A stretch of 64,000 nt of DNA from Oceanobacter mangrovi (GCF_019740315.1 NZ_JAHXZR010000005.1:124001-188000); one strand, 5' to 3'. Counted from the stretch's first letter, positions 46,611 through 55,501 are shown. Numbers and translations: made by a program. Notes: generated by a model not told the origin, from the letters alone.

Positions 46611-46628
46611 GGCAAGGCATGCCTTGCC
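46611..46628. repeat. 18-bp palindrome family B, copy 3
   Basis: An exact copy of GGCAAGGCATGCCTTGCC, preceded by CGTAGG as in the other copies. Confidence 0.75.
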
Positions 46629-46719
46629 AGCCTCTGTTAAACCTTCTCACCAGGTATAAAATCCGATTGGCATCAGACACCTCCAATAACTAGCCAGGCT
46701 ACTGCCAACCGGGTTGCGG

Positions 46720-47886
46720 TTACAGTAACCAGTTCGGGCTGAGATCCTTGAGGTTCTGGCAGCCCATTAAATTCAGACAACGTGCGGTTTCTTCCTGCAA
46801 CAGATCCAGCACCCGGGTTGCCCCGGCCTGGCCACCGGCAGCCACCCCAAACAGGGTTGCCCGCGCCAGTAACACAGCATCGGCTCCCAGCGCCCTGGCC
46901 TTGACGATATCCGCACCACGACGAATGCCGCTGTCGAGCAGAATCTGCAAACGACCATCCACCACCGGTGCAATACGCTGCAACGCCTGCAGGCTGGAAC
47001 TGGCACCATCGAGCTGACGGCCACCATGATTGGTCACCACAATGCCATCCAGCCCCAGGTCCATGGCCTTGAGCGCATCGTCCGGGTGTAATACGCCCTT
47101 GAGGATCAGCTTACCCGACCACTGCTGGCGGATTTCTGCCAGCTTTTGCCAATCCAGCAGAGGGTCCAGCTGGCTGGCAATAAACTTCATTGCTCCCAAT
47201 GCCGAACGTTCATTTTCCGGCACGTATGGGTTCAGGTTGCCCATCGTCGGCAAGCCCGACGGCAACATGATTTTGCGCAGCCAACCCGGATGCATCAGCA
47301 CATTAAGCTGGTTGCGCAGTGTCAGCTGCCGTGGATTGACAAAGTTACGGCGATCCCATTCACGGTTGCCGACCACCAAAGCGTCGGACGTCACCACCAG
47401 AGTATCGACACCGGCGTTACGGGCACGCTGCAGCAGATCCTCCTGGATGTCCTTGTCTTTCAGTGCGTAGAGCTGGAACCAGAAGTTCAACTCCGGCGCC
47501 GCAGCCCGTACCTGTTCGATCGAAGCATTGGATACCGTACTGAGAACAAACGGAATCGACTTGCTCGCTGCCGACTTCGCCAGCGCCAAATCCGCCTGCG
47601 GCCACAGCATGCCGTTAAAACCACTGGGGCCAATCGCCATTGGCAAGGCAGAGGTCTTGCCAAACAGCTCACACTCAAGTGGCACCGGATGGTTGGCCAC
47701 CAGGGTATGGGACTGCAGCCCGATTTGCTGAAAGGCTTCACGATTGGCGTTCAGAGTGAGTTCTTCTTCGGCACCACCCCACAGGTACTCCCAGGCGAAA
47801 TCGGGCAATCGCCGCCTGGCAATATGGGTCATTTCAGCCACTGACTGAACCCGGCTCATATTACGACCTGTGTAAAAACGCCTCAT
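46720..47886 (-). CDS. FMN-dependent alpha-hydroxyacid dehydrogenase (mandelate/lactate type)
   Basis: A 388-residue TIM-barrel flavoenzyme. LPDFAWEYLWGGAEEELT near the N terminus, MAIGPSGFNGMLWPQADLALA, VLSTVSNASIEQV, LILKGVLHPDDA (active Lys) and GIVVTNHGGRQLDGASSS (catalytic His near residue 283, Arg after it) define the family. LLDSGIRRGADIVKARALGADAVLLAR binds FMN phosphate. The N-terminal and 70-110 regions resemble (S)-mandelate dehydrogenase more than LldD. In an indole-acid island it may oxidise indole-3-lactate or mandelate-like acids; this is inference. The first ATG (47886) is used; an alternative at 47859 has AGG nearby. Confidence 0.85.
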   Translation of the reverse strand: MRRFYTGRNMSRVQSVAEMTHIARRRLPDFAWEYLWGGAEEELTLNANREAFQQIGLQSHTLVANHPVPLECELFGKTSALPMAIGPSGFNGMLWPQADLALAKSAASKSIPFVLSTVSNASIEQVRAAAPELNFWFQLYALKDKDIQEDLLQRARNAGVDTLVVTSDALVVGNREWDRRNFVNPRQLTLRNQLNVLMHPGWLRKIMLPSGLPTMGNLNPYVPENERSALGAMKFIASQLDPLLDWQKLAEIRQQWSGKLILKGVLHPDDALKAMDLGLDGIVVTNHGGRQLDGASSSLQALQRIAPVVDGRLQILLDSGIRRGADIVKARALGADAVLLARATLFGVAAGGQAGATRVLDLLQEETARCLNLMGCQNLKDLSPNWLL

Positions 47887-47942
47887 GAACTACTCACTCT
47901 TATTTGGGCTGTTTAATTGATAGATAACGCGGCTTGTCAGCG

Positions 47943-48923
47943 TTATTTACTTGCTGCTGCGGGTCTTTGGGCCGTTTGTACCTGCCCAAAAGCCTGTTCC
48001 AGGAATGCTGGCAACTCGACTTTTACAGCGATCGCGGCGTCGGCATTGTAAGCCCAACGACCATCGTGTTTAACGCAATCATTGTCCGGGTGAAACATGC
48101 GGCCAGTGGTTTCATTCATCATCACCCCTTTGACGGCCTCACGGATGGTACAGTCGCGAAATGACTCGTCAGAATGATCCTTGACCCGTTCCGGATATTT
48201 TAGATCGAACGCATGCTCGGCACCGGGATAGGCACTGAGGCGGATTTTGCCACCCGCCGCACTGGCGCGCTGCACGTAGTTGCGGCAATCGGCAATCGCG
48301 TTGACATTGTCCTTTTCACCATGAAACACCCGTACAGGTGCACCTGCCATCTGTTCGTCTTCGCGATACTGGAAGCTGCAGTTGGGGTAAAAACTGGCAA
48401 TAGCAGCAAAATTGTAACGGGCATCGCCATACAGCTCTTTCATACGTTTCATGCCTGAATAGAGCGCGGCCTGGCCCGCATCAGTAAAACCAATCAGCGC
48501 AATGCGATTCTTGTCGATGGCAGGATGCTCCGACAGTACCGCCAGCGCCGCGTAGGCGTCGCGAATCATCGCCAGCTGGCGCAAACCGGTGTAAGACTCC
48601 ACCCGACCGTTGGTGCTTTCAACCATAAAAGTGGCAATGCCGCGTTTGTTCAGCAGCTCCACCCAGTCCTGCAGTTCATAGGTGTAACCGCCCGGTCCGT
48701 ACAGCAGAATCACCGCTGGATTATTGCTGGCAGCAGGCAGCTTTAATGCCCCGACAATACCGGCTTCGCTACCGCCCTTGCCGCGTAATAACTGTTGGTC
48801 CGACATGGTCACGGTATTAAAAACGTGAACCTCTGAAACCATGGAAGCCTGCACCTGCGCTGCCAATAACAGCAGTGGAGCAAGCATGATGAATATTGTT
48901 TTTTTAAATGTTGTAGCGCGCAT
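47943..48923 (-). CDS. Secreted dienelactone-hydrolase-like alpha/beta hydrolase
   Basis: A 326-residue protein with a signal peptide (FIMLAPLLLLAAQVQA). An alpha/beta fold is seen in AVILLYGPGGYTYELQDWVELLNKRGIATFMVES, RIALIGFTDAGQAALY (nucleophile elbow), VRVFHGEKDNVNAIADC (acid) and YPGAEHAFDLKYPE (His). The elbow reads GFTDAG, so the usual Ser/Cys nucleophile appears to be Thr, or Asp if the register shifts by one. The rest of the triad is present. Substrate is unknown; periplasmic. It lies between the porin and the hydroxyacid dehydrogenase genes, all on the minus strand. Confidence 0.8.
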   Translation of the reverse strand: MRATTFKKTIFIMLAPLLLLAAQVQASMVSEVHVFNTVTMSDQQLLRGKGGSEAGIVGALKLPAASNNPAVILLYGPGGYTYELQDWVELLNKRGIATFMVESTNGRVESYTGLRQLAMIRDAYAALAVLSEHPAIDKNRIALIGFTDAGQAALYSGMKRMKELYGDARYNFAAIASFYPNCSFQYREDEQMAGAPVRVFHGEKDNVNAIADCRNYVQRASAAGGKIRLSAYPGAEHAFDLKYPERVKDHSDESFRDCTIREAVKGVMMNETTGRMFHPDNDCVKHDGRWAYNADAAIAVKVELPAFLEQAFGQVQTAQRPAAASK

Positions 48924-48947
48924 GAATATCCCCCCGATATATCAAAA

Positions 48948-48973
48948 CCGGCCGGGAGTTGCCTCCGGGCCGG
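48948..48973 (-). terminator. Terminator downstream of the OprD-family porin
   Basis: On the minus strand CCGGCC and GGAG pair with CTCC and GGCCGG around a GCAA (GNRA) loop, with one C-C mismatch, then TTTTGAT. It ends the iac-porin transcript just ahead of the hydrolase gene. Confidence 0.7.
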
Positions 48974-49116
48974 CACATCAATACCTGATCAGGCAGTTGC
49001 CAGATCACAGGTGGCCGCCCACCAACAGCCTGACGGAACACCTGTGACCCGGCAGCACCTGCCAGCGTCAGGTTTTTTATATGGCTGCCCCAAATGACCA
49101 GCCATGTCACCCGTTA

Positions 49117-50346
49117 TCAGAACTGACGGGTGTAAGTGGTGATGAAGCGGAATTCGCGGAAACCGGAAGTCCAGCTGCGGTCGATCCACATATCACGGGC
49201 AGAGAACGACAGACCTTTCAGGGTTTCGTTCTGTACCGCGTAGGTCAGGTAGATATCGCGTTCAGACTGGTGTTCATGTTCGCCACCAGCGACATCGATA
49301 CCCTTGCCGAAAATGTATTGGGTAAACAGGCTCAGACCTGGAGCTCCCACGTCCTTGAAGTCATAACCGTAACGAATACCGGTTGAACGCTCGTCAGGCA
49401 TGATGAAGGCTGCAGAAGACCAGTGCAGGGTGTAAGGCTGAGGTACGTAACCGTTCAGAGTTGGTACGGCACGTTCGCCATCAATGCTTTGGTAGCTCAG
49501 ACGCAATTTGTGGTTGCCATTCGCCAGACTCAGACCCGTGCTCAGCACGTCTACGTCCATGTCATCACCACCGTAAGCCTTGCCGTCGTTCGCGTAGTCC
49601 AGATAACGCAGGTCGTAGCTCACGCCAGTGCTGCCAAATTTATCCTTGTACGCCAGTGCATAGGTGTTCTGGGTGTAGAAATCTTTCAGCTGACCGTAGT
49701 AGTAGGTACCGCTAAACGCCTTGCTGAAGTTGTAGGAAGCACCAGCAAAATACAAACCGTCAGAGCGATTTTCATCCTGACCCTTGTAAACGTAGAATTT
49801 TTCCTTGTCGGAAGAGTTACGGGTAACAGCTTTCCAGAACACACCAGCTTTCAGGTCCAGACCTTCAACTTCTTTGGACTCAATCACCGCACCTTCGTAG
49901 ATGGTGTCCAGTACGCGGCTGGTATCATCCCAGGCAACTGGCAGGTGTGGACGGTAGTCACCGATGGACAGCAAGGTGTTGGAATACTTCAGCTTCAGGG
50001 TTGCGCCCAGACGGCCGTAGTTATCAACCGCTTCGCCATCCTCATCCAGCGGCAACGAGCCATCATTACCTTCGGAATCAAATACAATCGCGTCAGTGGT
50101 GTTGATATCCAGTGCAACCTGCACCTTGGTATCGGTGTAGCCAGAGCTGACGGTCAGATCGATCGCCTGCGACCAGTTACCTTCCGTGGTGTCGTTCTTG
50201 GTGTAACGACGGTCCAGGTAGTAGTTTTTCAACTCCATTTTAACGGCAGTATCTTCAACAAAAGCCGCTGCTGCGCCATTCGACACAGTCAGGCCTGTCA
50301 AAGCAGTCAGCACTGCTCCGGTTGTATACAGGTTACGTCTCTTCAT
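49117..50346 (-). CDS. OprD-family outer-membrane porin
   Basis: A protein of about 409 residues with a signal peptide (LYTTGAVLTALTGLTVSNGAAAA). The mature sequence starts FVEDTAVKMELKNYYLDRRY, the OprD opening, and continues as alternating amphipathic strands ending in FRFITTYTRQF with the terminal Phe of barrel proteins. OprD porins in Pseudomonas take up basic amino acids or aromatic and other carboxylates (the OpdK/BenF branch). It is last in the iac transcription unit, 255 nt after iacG, which suggests uptake of the arylacetate substrate. The start at 50346 is chosen with AAGGA 7 nt upstream; an adjacent ATG at 50349 is equally possible. Confidence 0.87.
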   Translation of the reverse strand: MKRRNLYTTGAVLTALTGLTVSNGAAAAFVEDTAVKMELKNYYLDRRYTKNDTTEGNWSQAIDLTVSSGYTDTKVQVALDINTTDAIVFDSEGNDGSLPLDEDGEAVDNYGRLGATLKLKYSNTLLSIGDYRPHLPVAWDDTSRVLDTIYEGAVIESKEVEGLDLKAGVFWKAVTRNSSDKEKFYVYKGQDENRSDGLYFAGASYNFSKAFSGTYYYGQLKDFYTQNTYALAYKDKFGSTGVSYDLRYLDYANDGKAYGGDDMDVDVLSTGLSLANGNHKLRLSYQSIDGERAVPTLNGYVPQPYTLHWSSAAFIMPDERSTGIRYGYDFKDVGAPGLSLFTQYIFGKGIDVAGGEHEHQSERDIYLTYAVQNETLKGLSFSARDMWIDRSWTSGFREFRFITTYTRQF

Positions 50347-50539
50347 CATGGTTTCCTTCAATCTCTAGCTCGAGTACCCGTGACGCCTGCCGTTGCTCAA
50401 CAGGAACAAACCGGCGTCACATTCTTTGAAAACCAGTCTTCTGTTCTCAACAAACAGAAGTGGCTGCTCTCGCTGGTAACAAGGCCAGTGCCCTGCCGCC
50501 CCCTTTTCCCACCTGGCGAACCTTGCCGGGTGTACTGCA

Positions 50540-50559
50540 AGCCGGTCCCACAACCGGCT
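50540..50559. repeat. Hairpin between iacG and the porin gene
   Basis: AGCCGGT (50540-50546) pairs with ACCGGCT (50553-50559) around CCCACA, just past the iacG stop. A second, longer-range pair, TGACGCC (50381-50387) with GGCGTCA (50413-50419), lies nearer the porin start. These may attenuate or stabilise segments of the polycistronic message. Confidence 0.4.
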
Positions 50560-50600
50560 ACTGCCCAGAGCTCAAAAAGTGGCTCTAATCAGGCAGATTC

Positions 50601-51095
50601 TTAAGCCACAGACTGATCACACAGGCGGTGATAGTTGCGGTTGAAATACACCAGGCCAGCGTCGGCAGTGCCGATACGAATGTCCTGGATGCGGCAATAG
50701 AACACCGTGTGCGAGCCCATTTCGTGGCTCTCGTGAATCTTGCAATCGAAATTCACCAGCGCTTCATCGAGTGCTGGCGCACCGGTTTTCAGTGCCGTCC
50801 AGCTGTGTTTGGCGAATCGCTCTTCGCTGCTCAGCTCACGGTTGGCGAAATCCCACGACACGCCCTGGTGATCGCCGGTCAGAACGTTGACGCACAGCGC
50901 ACCATTGGTTTTGAAATGGTCATGGGCATAGGAATTACGGTTCATGCACACCAGCAGTGTTGGCGGCTCGTCAGTCACGCTGCACACGGCGGTCGCCGTG
51001 AAACCAAAACGACCAGCCTCACCGTCGGTGGTGATCACAGTGACGGCACCGCCCAGCAGCGACATGCCGTTACGAAACAATTGGGTATCAACCAT
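50601..51095 (-). CDS. iacG: Flavin reductase IacG
   Basis: A 164-residue HpaC-type flavin:NAD(P)H reductase. GGAVTVITTDGEAGRFGFTATAVCSVTDEPPTLLVCMN with FCVNVL-like ALCVNVLTGDHQG fits the FMN-binding split-barrel. In iac clusters IacG is presumed to supply reduced flavin to the IacA monooxygenase. GAGAGGAG lies before the ATG. Last of the iac enzymes in this unit. Confidence 0.88.
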   Translation of the reverse strand: MVDTQLFRNGMSLLGGAVTVITTDGEAGRFGFTATAVCSVTDEPPTLLVCMNRNSYAHDHFKTNGALCVNVLTGDHQGVSWDFANRELSSEERFAKHSWTALKTGAPALDEALVNFDCKIHESHEMGSHTVFYCRIQDIRIGTADAGLVYFNRNYHRLCDQSVA

Positions 51096-51129
51096 GGGGA
51101 AACTCCTCTCTCGATTGGCTCGACCTGAA

Positions 51130-52089
51130 TTACAGGTCGAGTACCAGACGTGGGGTTTTGGAACGGGAACAGCAGATGGTCATCTGGTCGTTGTCTTCCT
51201 TTTCCTCATCGGTCAGGAACACATCGCGGTGATCGGGAATACCTTCGATCACGTCGCACAGACAGGTGCCACAGGTGCCCTGCTCACAGGAAACCTTGAT
51301 CTTCATACCGGCACGGTTAAGTGCCTGGGCAATGCTTTCGTCCGGGCCAACGGTGACGGTAACGTCACTGGCTTCGGCATAAACTTCGAACGCTTCACCA
51401 CCGGTTTCCACTTCCACCTGGAAGAATTCCTTGTGGATGTTGGCGTCGGCGAAACCCTTGGCGGCGGCCGTGCTCATCACCCATTCCATAAACCCGGCGG
51501 GGCCACAGGTGTACATGTGAGCGTCGCTGTCAGAACCAGCAAACACGGCGTCCAGGTCAACACCCTTGCCGTCGTTTTCATCGTCAAAATGGAAGTGCAC
51601 GTGGTCGGCAAACGGGCTGTTTTGCAGGTCTTCCACAAACGCACAGCTGGCGCGGGAACGACCGCAGTACCAAAGATCAAACGGCTTGCCAGCCGCTTGC
51701 AGGGCATAGGCCATGGCGATCATTGGCGTCACACCGATACCACCACCAATCAGCACTGAGCGACCGTTAGTCTGAGCCAGCGGAAACAGGTTACGGGGCG
51801 CACTGATTTGCAATTCAACGCCTTCATGCAGCGTGTCGTGCACGGCAATCGAACCACCACGGGAATTCGGATCTTTCAGAACCCCGACGCGATAGCTGCT
51901 GCTGTCGGCCGGGTCATTGCAAAGGGAGTACTGGCGAACCAGGTTGTCGCCCAGGTGCAAGTCAATATGGGCACCGGCTTCAAAAACTGGCAGCGGATTA
52001 CCTTGAGGGTCCACCAGTTCCAGCGCTACGACGCCTTCGGCTTGTTGTTCGCGCTTGCGAACGACGACGGTTAACAGTTCGTCAGTCAT
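51130..52089 (-). CDS. iacF: Rieske oxygenase reductase IacF
   Basis: A 319-residue VanB/phthalate-dioxygenase-reductase type protein. The flavin domain has HIDLHLGDNLVRQYSLCND (RxYS). The NAD domain has LIGGGIGVTPMIAMAYAL and YTCGPAGFMEWVM. The C-terminal plant-type [2Fe-2S] ferredoxin has CEQGTCGTCLCDVIEG (Cys-x4-Cys-x2-Cys) with the last Cys in MTICCSRS. It transfers electrons from NADH to the IacCD oxygenase. GGAGA precedes the ATG at 52089. It is separated from iacE by 230 bases that hold no gene. Confidence 0.88.
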   Translation of the reverse strand: MTDELLTVVVRKREQQAEGVVALELVDPQGNPLPVFEAGAHIDLHLGDNLVRQYSLCNDPADSSSYRVGVLKDPNSRGGSIAVHDTLHEGVELQISAPRNLFPLAQTNGRSVLIGGGIGVTPMIAMAYALQAAGKPFDLWYCGRSRASCAFVEDLQNSPFADHVHFHFDDENDGKGVDLDAVFAGSDSDAHMYTCGPAGFMEWVMSTAAAKGFADANIHKEFFQVEVETGGEAFEVYAEASDVTVTVGPDESIAQALNRAGMKIKVSCEQGTCGTCLCDVIEGIPDHRDVFLTDEEKEDNDQMTICCSRSKTPRLVLDL

Positions 52090-52319
52090 GACATTCTCCA
52101 TCCGGCCAGGCCGGGTTTTTCTGCGCGGTACCTGACGCCGAAGCGCTGGTACCTTGTTGTCTGTTGGGGCAATGGCTGGCAGGGTTATCTGCCAACCGTT
52201 TGATGGGCATGGCCCATCCGGTTAATACATTCGCGAATAAATTCGCTGCTACAGCGCCATCCGACCTGCGCGCCTTTGAAAGCGTTGTCCGAGCGGCTAA
52301 TACAGCCAGCTCCGATCAA

Positions 52320-53075
52320 CTAGCGCATGAACAGGCCGCCATTCACATCCCACGTCGTGCCTGTGGTGAAATACGCTTCCGGCCGTGCCAGCTGCACCAC
52401 CATGTCGCCAACAAAATCGGCGTCGCCGAGTTTGCCCGCCGGGATGTTGGCCAACAGGCCTGGCAGCCGCTCAGCCGGTACCAGCGCTTTCACCATTGGT
52501 GAATCGATCGGGCCCGGAGCGATGGCATTGACTGTCACGCCATTGGCGGCCAGCTCCTTGGCGAATACCTTGGTCACTGTGATGATGCCGCCCTTGGACG
52601 CGGCATAGTGGGCACCGGTACTGGTGCCACCGTTCTGCCCTGCCAGTGAGGCCATGTTGATGATGCGGCCATAGCCTTGTTCAGCCATGTAGGCGCCCAT
52701 CACCTGACAACCGGCAAAGCAGCCACCGAGGTTGATATTGACCACCTCGTTGAATTCTTCGAGGGAGATATCCATCACTGGCGTAGCGCGGGTTACCGCA
52801 GCGTTGTTGACCAGTACCTGCAGTCCACCCCACTGGCTGGTGACCTGTTCCAGCGCAGCCTTGAAATCGTCCTTGCTGGCGATATTCAGAGCCACTGCCA
52901 TGGCAGTTTCACCGCTGGCGTCGAGTGATTTGGCTGCCGCCGTGGCGGCTTCCAGGTTGATGTCACTCACGGCTACCTTGTAACCGGCGGCGTGCAGACG
53001 ACCGGCAATGTGAAAGCCGAGGCCCTGCGCGGCGCCAGTTACAAGGGCAACCTGGGCATTGGTGTTGTCAGTCAT
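52320..53075 (-). CDS. iacE: Short-chain dehydrogenase IacE
   Basis: A 251-residue classical SDR. It has ALVTGAAQGLGFHIAGRL (TGxxxGxG), NNAA, MASLAG (Ser), and HYAASKGG (Tyr-x-x-x-Lys), ending in FTTGTTWDVNGGLFMR. IacE acts with IacA in the early conversion of IAA through hydroxylated intermediates to dioxindole-3-acetate in characterised systems. Ribosome site GAGGAGATAGCC before ATG. Its place between iacD and iacF is the conserved order. Confidence 0.88.
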   Translation of the reverse strand: MTDNTNAQVALVTGAAQGLGFHIAGRLHAAGYKVAVSDINLEAATAAAKSLDASGETAMAVALNIASKDDFKAALEQVTSQWGGLQVLVNNAAVTRATPVMDISLEEFNEVVNINLGGCFAGCQVMGAYMAEQGYGRIINMASLAGQNGGTSTGAHYAASKGGIITVTKVFAKELAANGVTVNAIAPGPIDSPMVKALVPAERLPGLLANIPAGKLGDADFVGDMVVQLARPEAYFTTGTTWDVNGGLFMR

Positions 53076-53123
53076 GGCTATCTCCTCTTCGTGCCAAACA
53101 GTCGTTAGAAAATAAAACCCGAC

Positions 53124-53606
53124 TTAGAAAATGAAGCTAACGGTGCGCAGGAAACCTTCTGCGTGCAGCAGTTTCACGACCTTCTGATCCAGCTTGAAGC
53201 CGTCTGCCGTTGGCTTCAGCGTGTATTCCACGTTGGCCGGGTAAGTCACCAGTTTGCCGTGACGCAGTTCGTTCAGCGTCATGGCGCAACGAGCCACCAC
53301 CACGTCATCACCCGCTTCCAGAATGCGAATACGGGACATCATGCGTACGGTGTAACCAACGGAGTTGGCGGATACAGATTCACCATTTTCCAGACGGGCG
53401 ACACGCATACGGCGCATGTCGGCGTCATCCAGGGCCAGGTTCAGGGTTTCGAGATAGTTGGTCTCGTTCAGATCGGTCGGTACGATGTACAGGCCTTTCT
53501 CGGTCCACAGTGACAGCCATTCCTGGTAGCCCTTGTGATCCAGCAGGTCAGCTTCGTAACCGATGAATTCGGTTACCTGAGCGAGCAGTTGGGTATTGGA
53601 TTTCAT
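53124..53606 (-). CDS. iacD: Aromatic-ring-hydroxylating dioxygenase beta subunit IacD
   Basis: A 160-residue small subunit with the NTF2-like fold. Landmarks are FIGYEADLLDHKGYQEWLSLWTEKGLYIVP near the N terminus, a central GYTVRMMSRIRILEAGDDVVVARCAM stretch, and KLDQKVVKLLHAEGFLRTVSFIF at the C terminus. It stabilises the alpha subunit and has no metal sites. It starts 2 nt after the stop of iacC, so the two are coupled. Confidence 0.9.
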   Translation of the reverse strand: MKSNTQLLAQVTEFIGYEADLLDHKGYQEWLSLWTEKGLYIVPTDLNETNYLETLNLALDDADMRRMRVARLENGESVSANSVGYTVRMMSRIRILEAGDDVVVARCAMTLNELRHGKLVTYPANVEYTLKPTADGFKLDQKVVKLLHAEGFLRTVSFIF

Positions 53607-53608
53607 GC

Positions 53609-54904
53609 TTACTTCTCCTCGCCTGCGGCCATGACTTTCTTGTACTGGCGATAGGCGCCACGCATACCGGTTTCAGAACACACCGCACCTTGTGGGTTAC
53701 CGTCCACAGAGGTACGCAGTTTGGTCATGCCACGGTTAACCAGAATCCAGCCATCGGTGCCGGACATGGAACCTTTCTGCACACGTTCCCAGGCTTCACC
53801 ATCGTCTGGCGTACCGAAGCCCATTGGGCCCTGGAAGTGTTCGTGCAGACGCATACGCTTCTGGTTGAAAGCCGCTGGAGCACCTTCACCACCCAGTGCA
53901 ACGTGCTGGATTTCGGTCTCGCCAACGGATACCGGACGCAGCACACGGAAGAACGCCATGGAGCAGGACACGTTCGGGAACAGGTTCAGGTTGAAGCCGG
54001 TACCGTGCGCAGCCCGGACAAGCTTTTTGACTTCGTCTTCTGACTTGCCTTCGTCACGCAGTGCTTGCGCCAGCTCGTTGAATCGCTCAGGAATTGGCTG
54101 ATCCAGATCGGCTTCAAGGTCGATCAGTTCAGGAATCATCACCATCACGCTGTGGCCATTGCCGAGGTCTTCAACAAAGCCTTCGCCGTCGAGGAAGTCG
54201 AAGATGTCGGCAGTGGCTTCATCCAGTGAGCTCACGAAAGACTTGTGCACAATCGGGAAGTGGTAGGCGTCAGTGGTGTTTTCCAGCTGAATCTTCCAGT
54301 TGCCCGGGAAGTTGAAGCGGTGTTCGCCCAGTACTTTTACCGGATAGCCACCACCCTGCTTCATAAACAGGTCGATCCACTTTTTGGCGCCGCCGAGGAA
54401 GTCGGCCAGTGGTTCGATATCCTTGTTGAAGGTCGCGAATACCATGCCCTGGTAGGAATCCCACTTGAGGCTTTCCAGCGGCATTTCGTCCTTGTCGAAT
54501 ACACCTTCGTATTCTTCAGGCTTTGGCAGCGCACGCAGGGAACCGTCGAGGCCGTATCCCCAACCGTGGTATGGGCAGGTGAAGGCCTTGGTTTTGCCTT
54601 TACGGGCTTCACACACAGTGGCACCGCGGTGACGACAACGGTTCTGCAGCACGTGCAGGTTCATTTTGCGGTCACGGCTCAGAATCACCGGGTGACGACC
54701 AATGTAGGAAGTCTTGAAGCTGCCGGCTTCCGGCACTTCACTTTCATGGCCAACGTAGACCCAGGTCTTGTTGAACACCAGATCCAGCTCTTCGGCAAAG
54801 ATGGCTGGGTCGGAATACAGTTCTTTCTTAACCCGGCCGTTTTCTACATCCACCATGTCGGCGGCTTGCAGGCCGAGGTTTTTCAATTCGATCAATTCAC
54901 TCAT
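53609..54904 (-). CDS. iacC: Rieske dioxygenase alpha subunit IacC
   Basis: A 431-residue catalytic subunit. The Rieske centre ligands are Cys90, His92, Cys110 and His113 (NRCRHRGATVC...FTCPYHGWGYG). The mononuclear iron ligands are His215 and His220 in NTTDAYHFPIVHKS, with the bridging Asp212. In iac clusters the IacCD oxygenase with IacF is proposed to attack the dioxindole-type intermediate en route to catechol. Length and motifs are complete, so an active enzyme is expected. Confidence 0.92.
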   Translation of the reverse strand: MSELIELKNLGLQAADMVDVENGRVKKELYSDPAIFAEELDLVFNKTWVYVGHESEVPEAGSFKTSYIGRHPVILSRDRKMNLHVLQNRCRHRGATVCEARKGKTKAFTCPYHGWGYGLDGSLRALPKPEEYEGVFDKDEMPLESLKWDSYQGMVFATFNKDIEPLADFLGGAKKWIDLFMKQGGGYPVKVLGEHRFNFPGNWKIQLENTTDAYHFPIVHKSFVSSLDEATADIFDFLDGEGFVEDLGNGHSVMVMIPELIDLEADLDQPIPERFNELAQALRDEGKSEDEVKKLVRAAHGTGFNLNLFPNVSCSMAFFRVLRPVSVGETEIQHVALGGEGAPAAFNQKRMRLHEHFQGPMGFGTPDDGEAWERVQKGSMSGTDGWILVNRGMTKLRTSVDGNPQGAVCSETGMRGAYRQYKKVMAAGEEK

Positions 54905-54951
54905 GGTTTTCTCTCACATTGAATTCGGGTTGTTATGCCTGGCGGCTCTTC

Positions 54952-55491
54952 TCAGGACTGTTTGCCGGTGGGTTGCTCCGGAACCGGCAAATGCGCCTCA
55001 CTGTTCCAGTGGTCGACCGGACGACTGAACAGGTTCTCAGTCTGGAAATGGGCAATGCGCCAGGCATCCCCGTCATTTCGGAAGGTCACGCTGAGTCGGG
55101 CACTGTTGAGATGGGAACCACCGCTGCTGAAAGTCGAAACCTGCAGCATGTTCCAGCTGGCACTGGCGCTGTTCGAATCCGGGCCGTCCACCACGATGAC
55201 TTCAGAAGTCAGGTAATGAACGTTGACCGAAAAGTGGGCAGGCTCAACACAGTACTTCGCCAGCATCTCCACAATCGCTTCGCGGCCAACGTGGCCACCA
55301 AAGCTGTTGGCATAGCGGGCACCCTTGCCTTCCCATACCGCATCGGTCGTGAACAGGTTGCCCAGTTCATCCAGCGGGGTATTGGCGTCGAGGTGATCGC
55401 AGAGGTCCATATAGCGGTTGATACAACGACGGATCGCGTTTTCGCTTTCCAGTGCTTCAAGCCGCTGACGCAACAGTTGCAACTCAGTCAT
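54952..55491 (-). CDS. iacI: SnoaL/NTF2-like protein IacI
   Basis: A 179-residue single-domain cone-like fold: LEALESENAIRRCINRYMDLCDHLD, ELGNLFTTDAVWEGKGARYANSFGGHVGREAIVEMLAKY, then SARLSVTFRNDGDAWRIAHFQTENLFSRP. SnoaL-like proteins act as small isomerases, cyclases or oxygenase subunits. In iac clusters iacI sits between iacB and iacC, as here, and has been implicated in an early step; the exact reaction is not clear to me. Confidence 0.85.
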   Translation of the reverse strand: MTELQLLRQRLEALESENAIRRCINRYMDLCDHLDANTPLDELGNLFTTDAVWEGKGARYANSFGGHVGREAIVEMLAKYCVEPAHFSVNVHYLTSEVIVVDGPDSNSASASWNMLQVSTFSSGGSHLNSARLSVTFRNDGDAWRIAHFQTENLFSRPVDHWNSEAHLPVPEQPTGKQS

Positions 55492-55501
55492 GCCGCTGTC
55501 C

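Larger units (their letters stand above)
46319..46719. other. Repeat-rich intergenic region
   Basis: About 400 bases without a gene. In order it holds a six-fold GGGTTT tandem repeat, a CTTTCCGGGCTTGCCCCGGA partial palindrome near 46400, two family A palindromes and one family B palindrome. Such repeat accumulation between an operon end and a convergent gene is typical of dispersed non-coding elements. Confidence 0.65.

Noticed and set aside
49423-50604. A 393-codon plus-strand open frame
   Set aside because: Antisense to the OprD porin gene; its Val/Gln-rich content mirrors porin codons.
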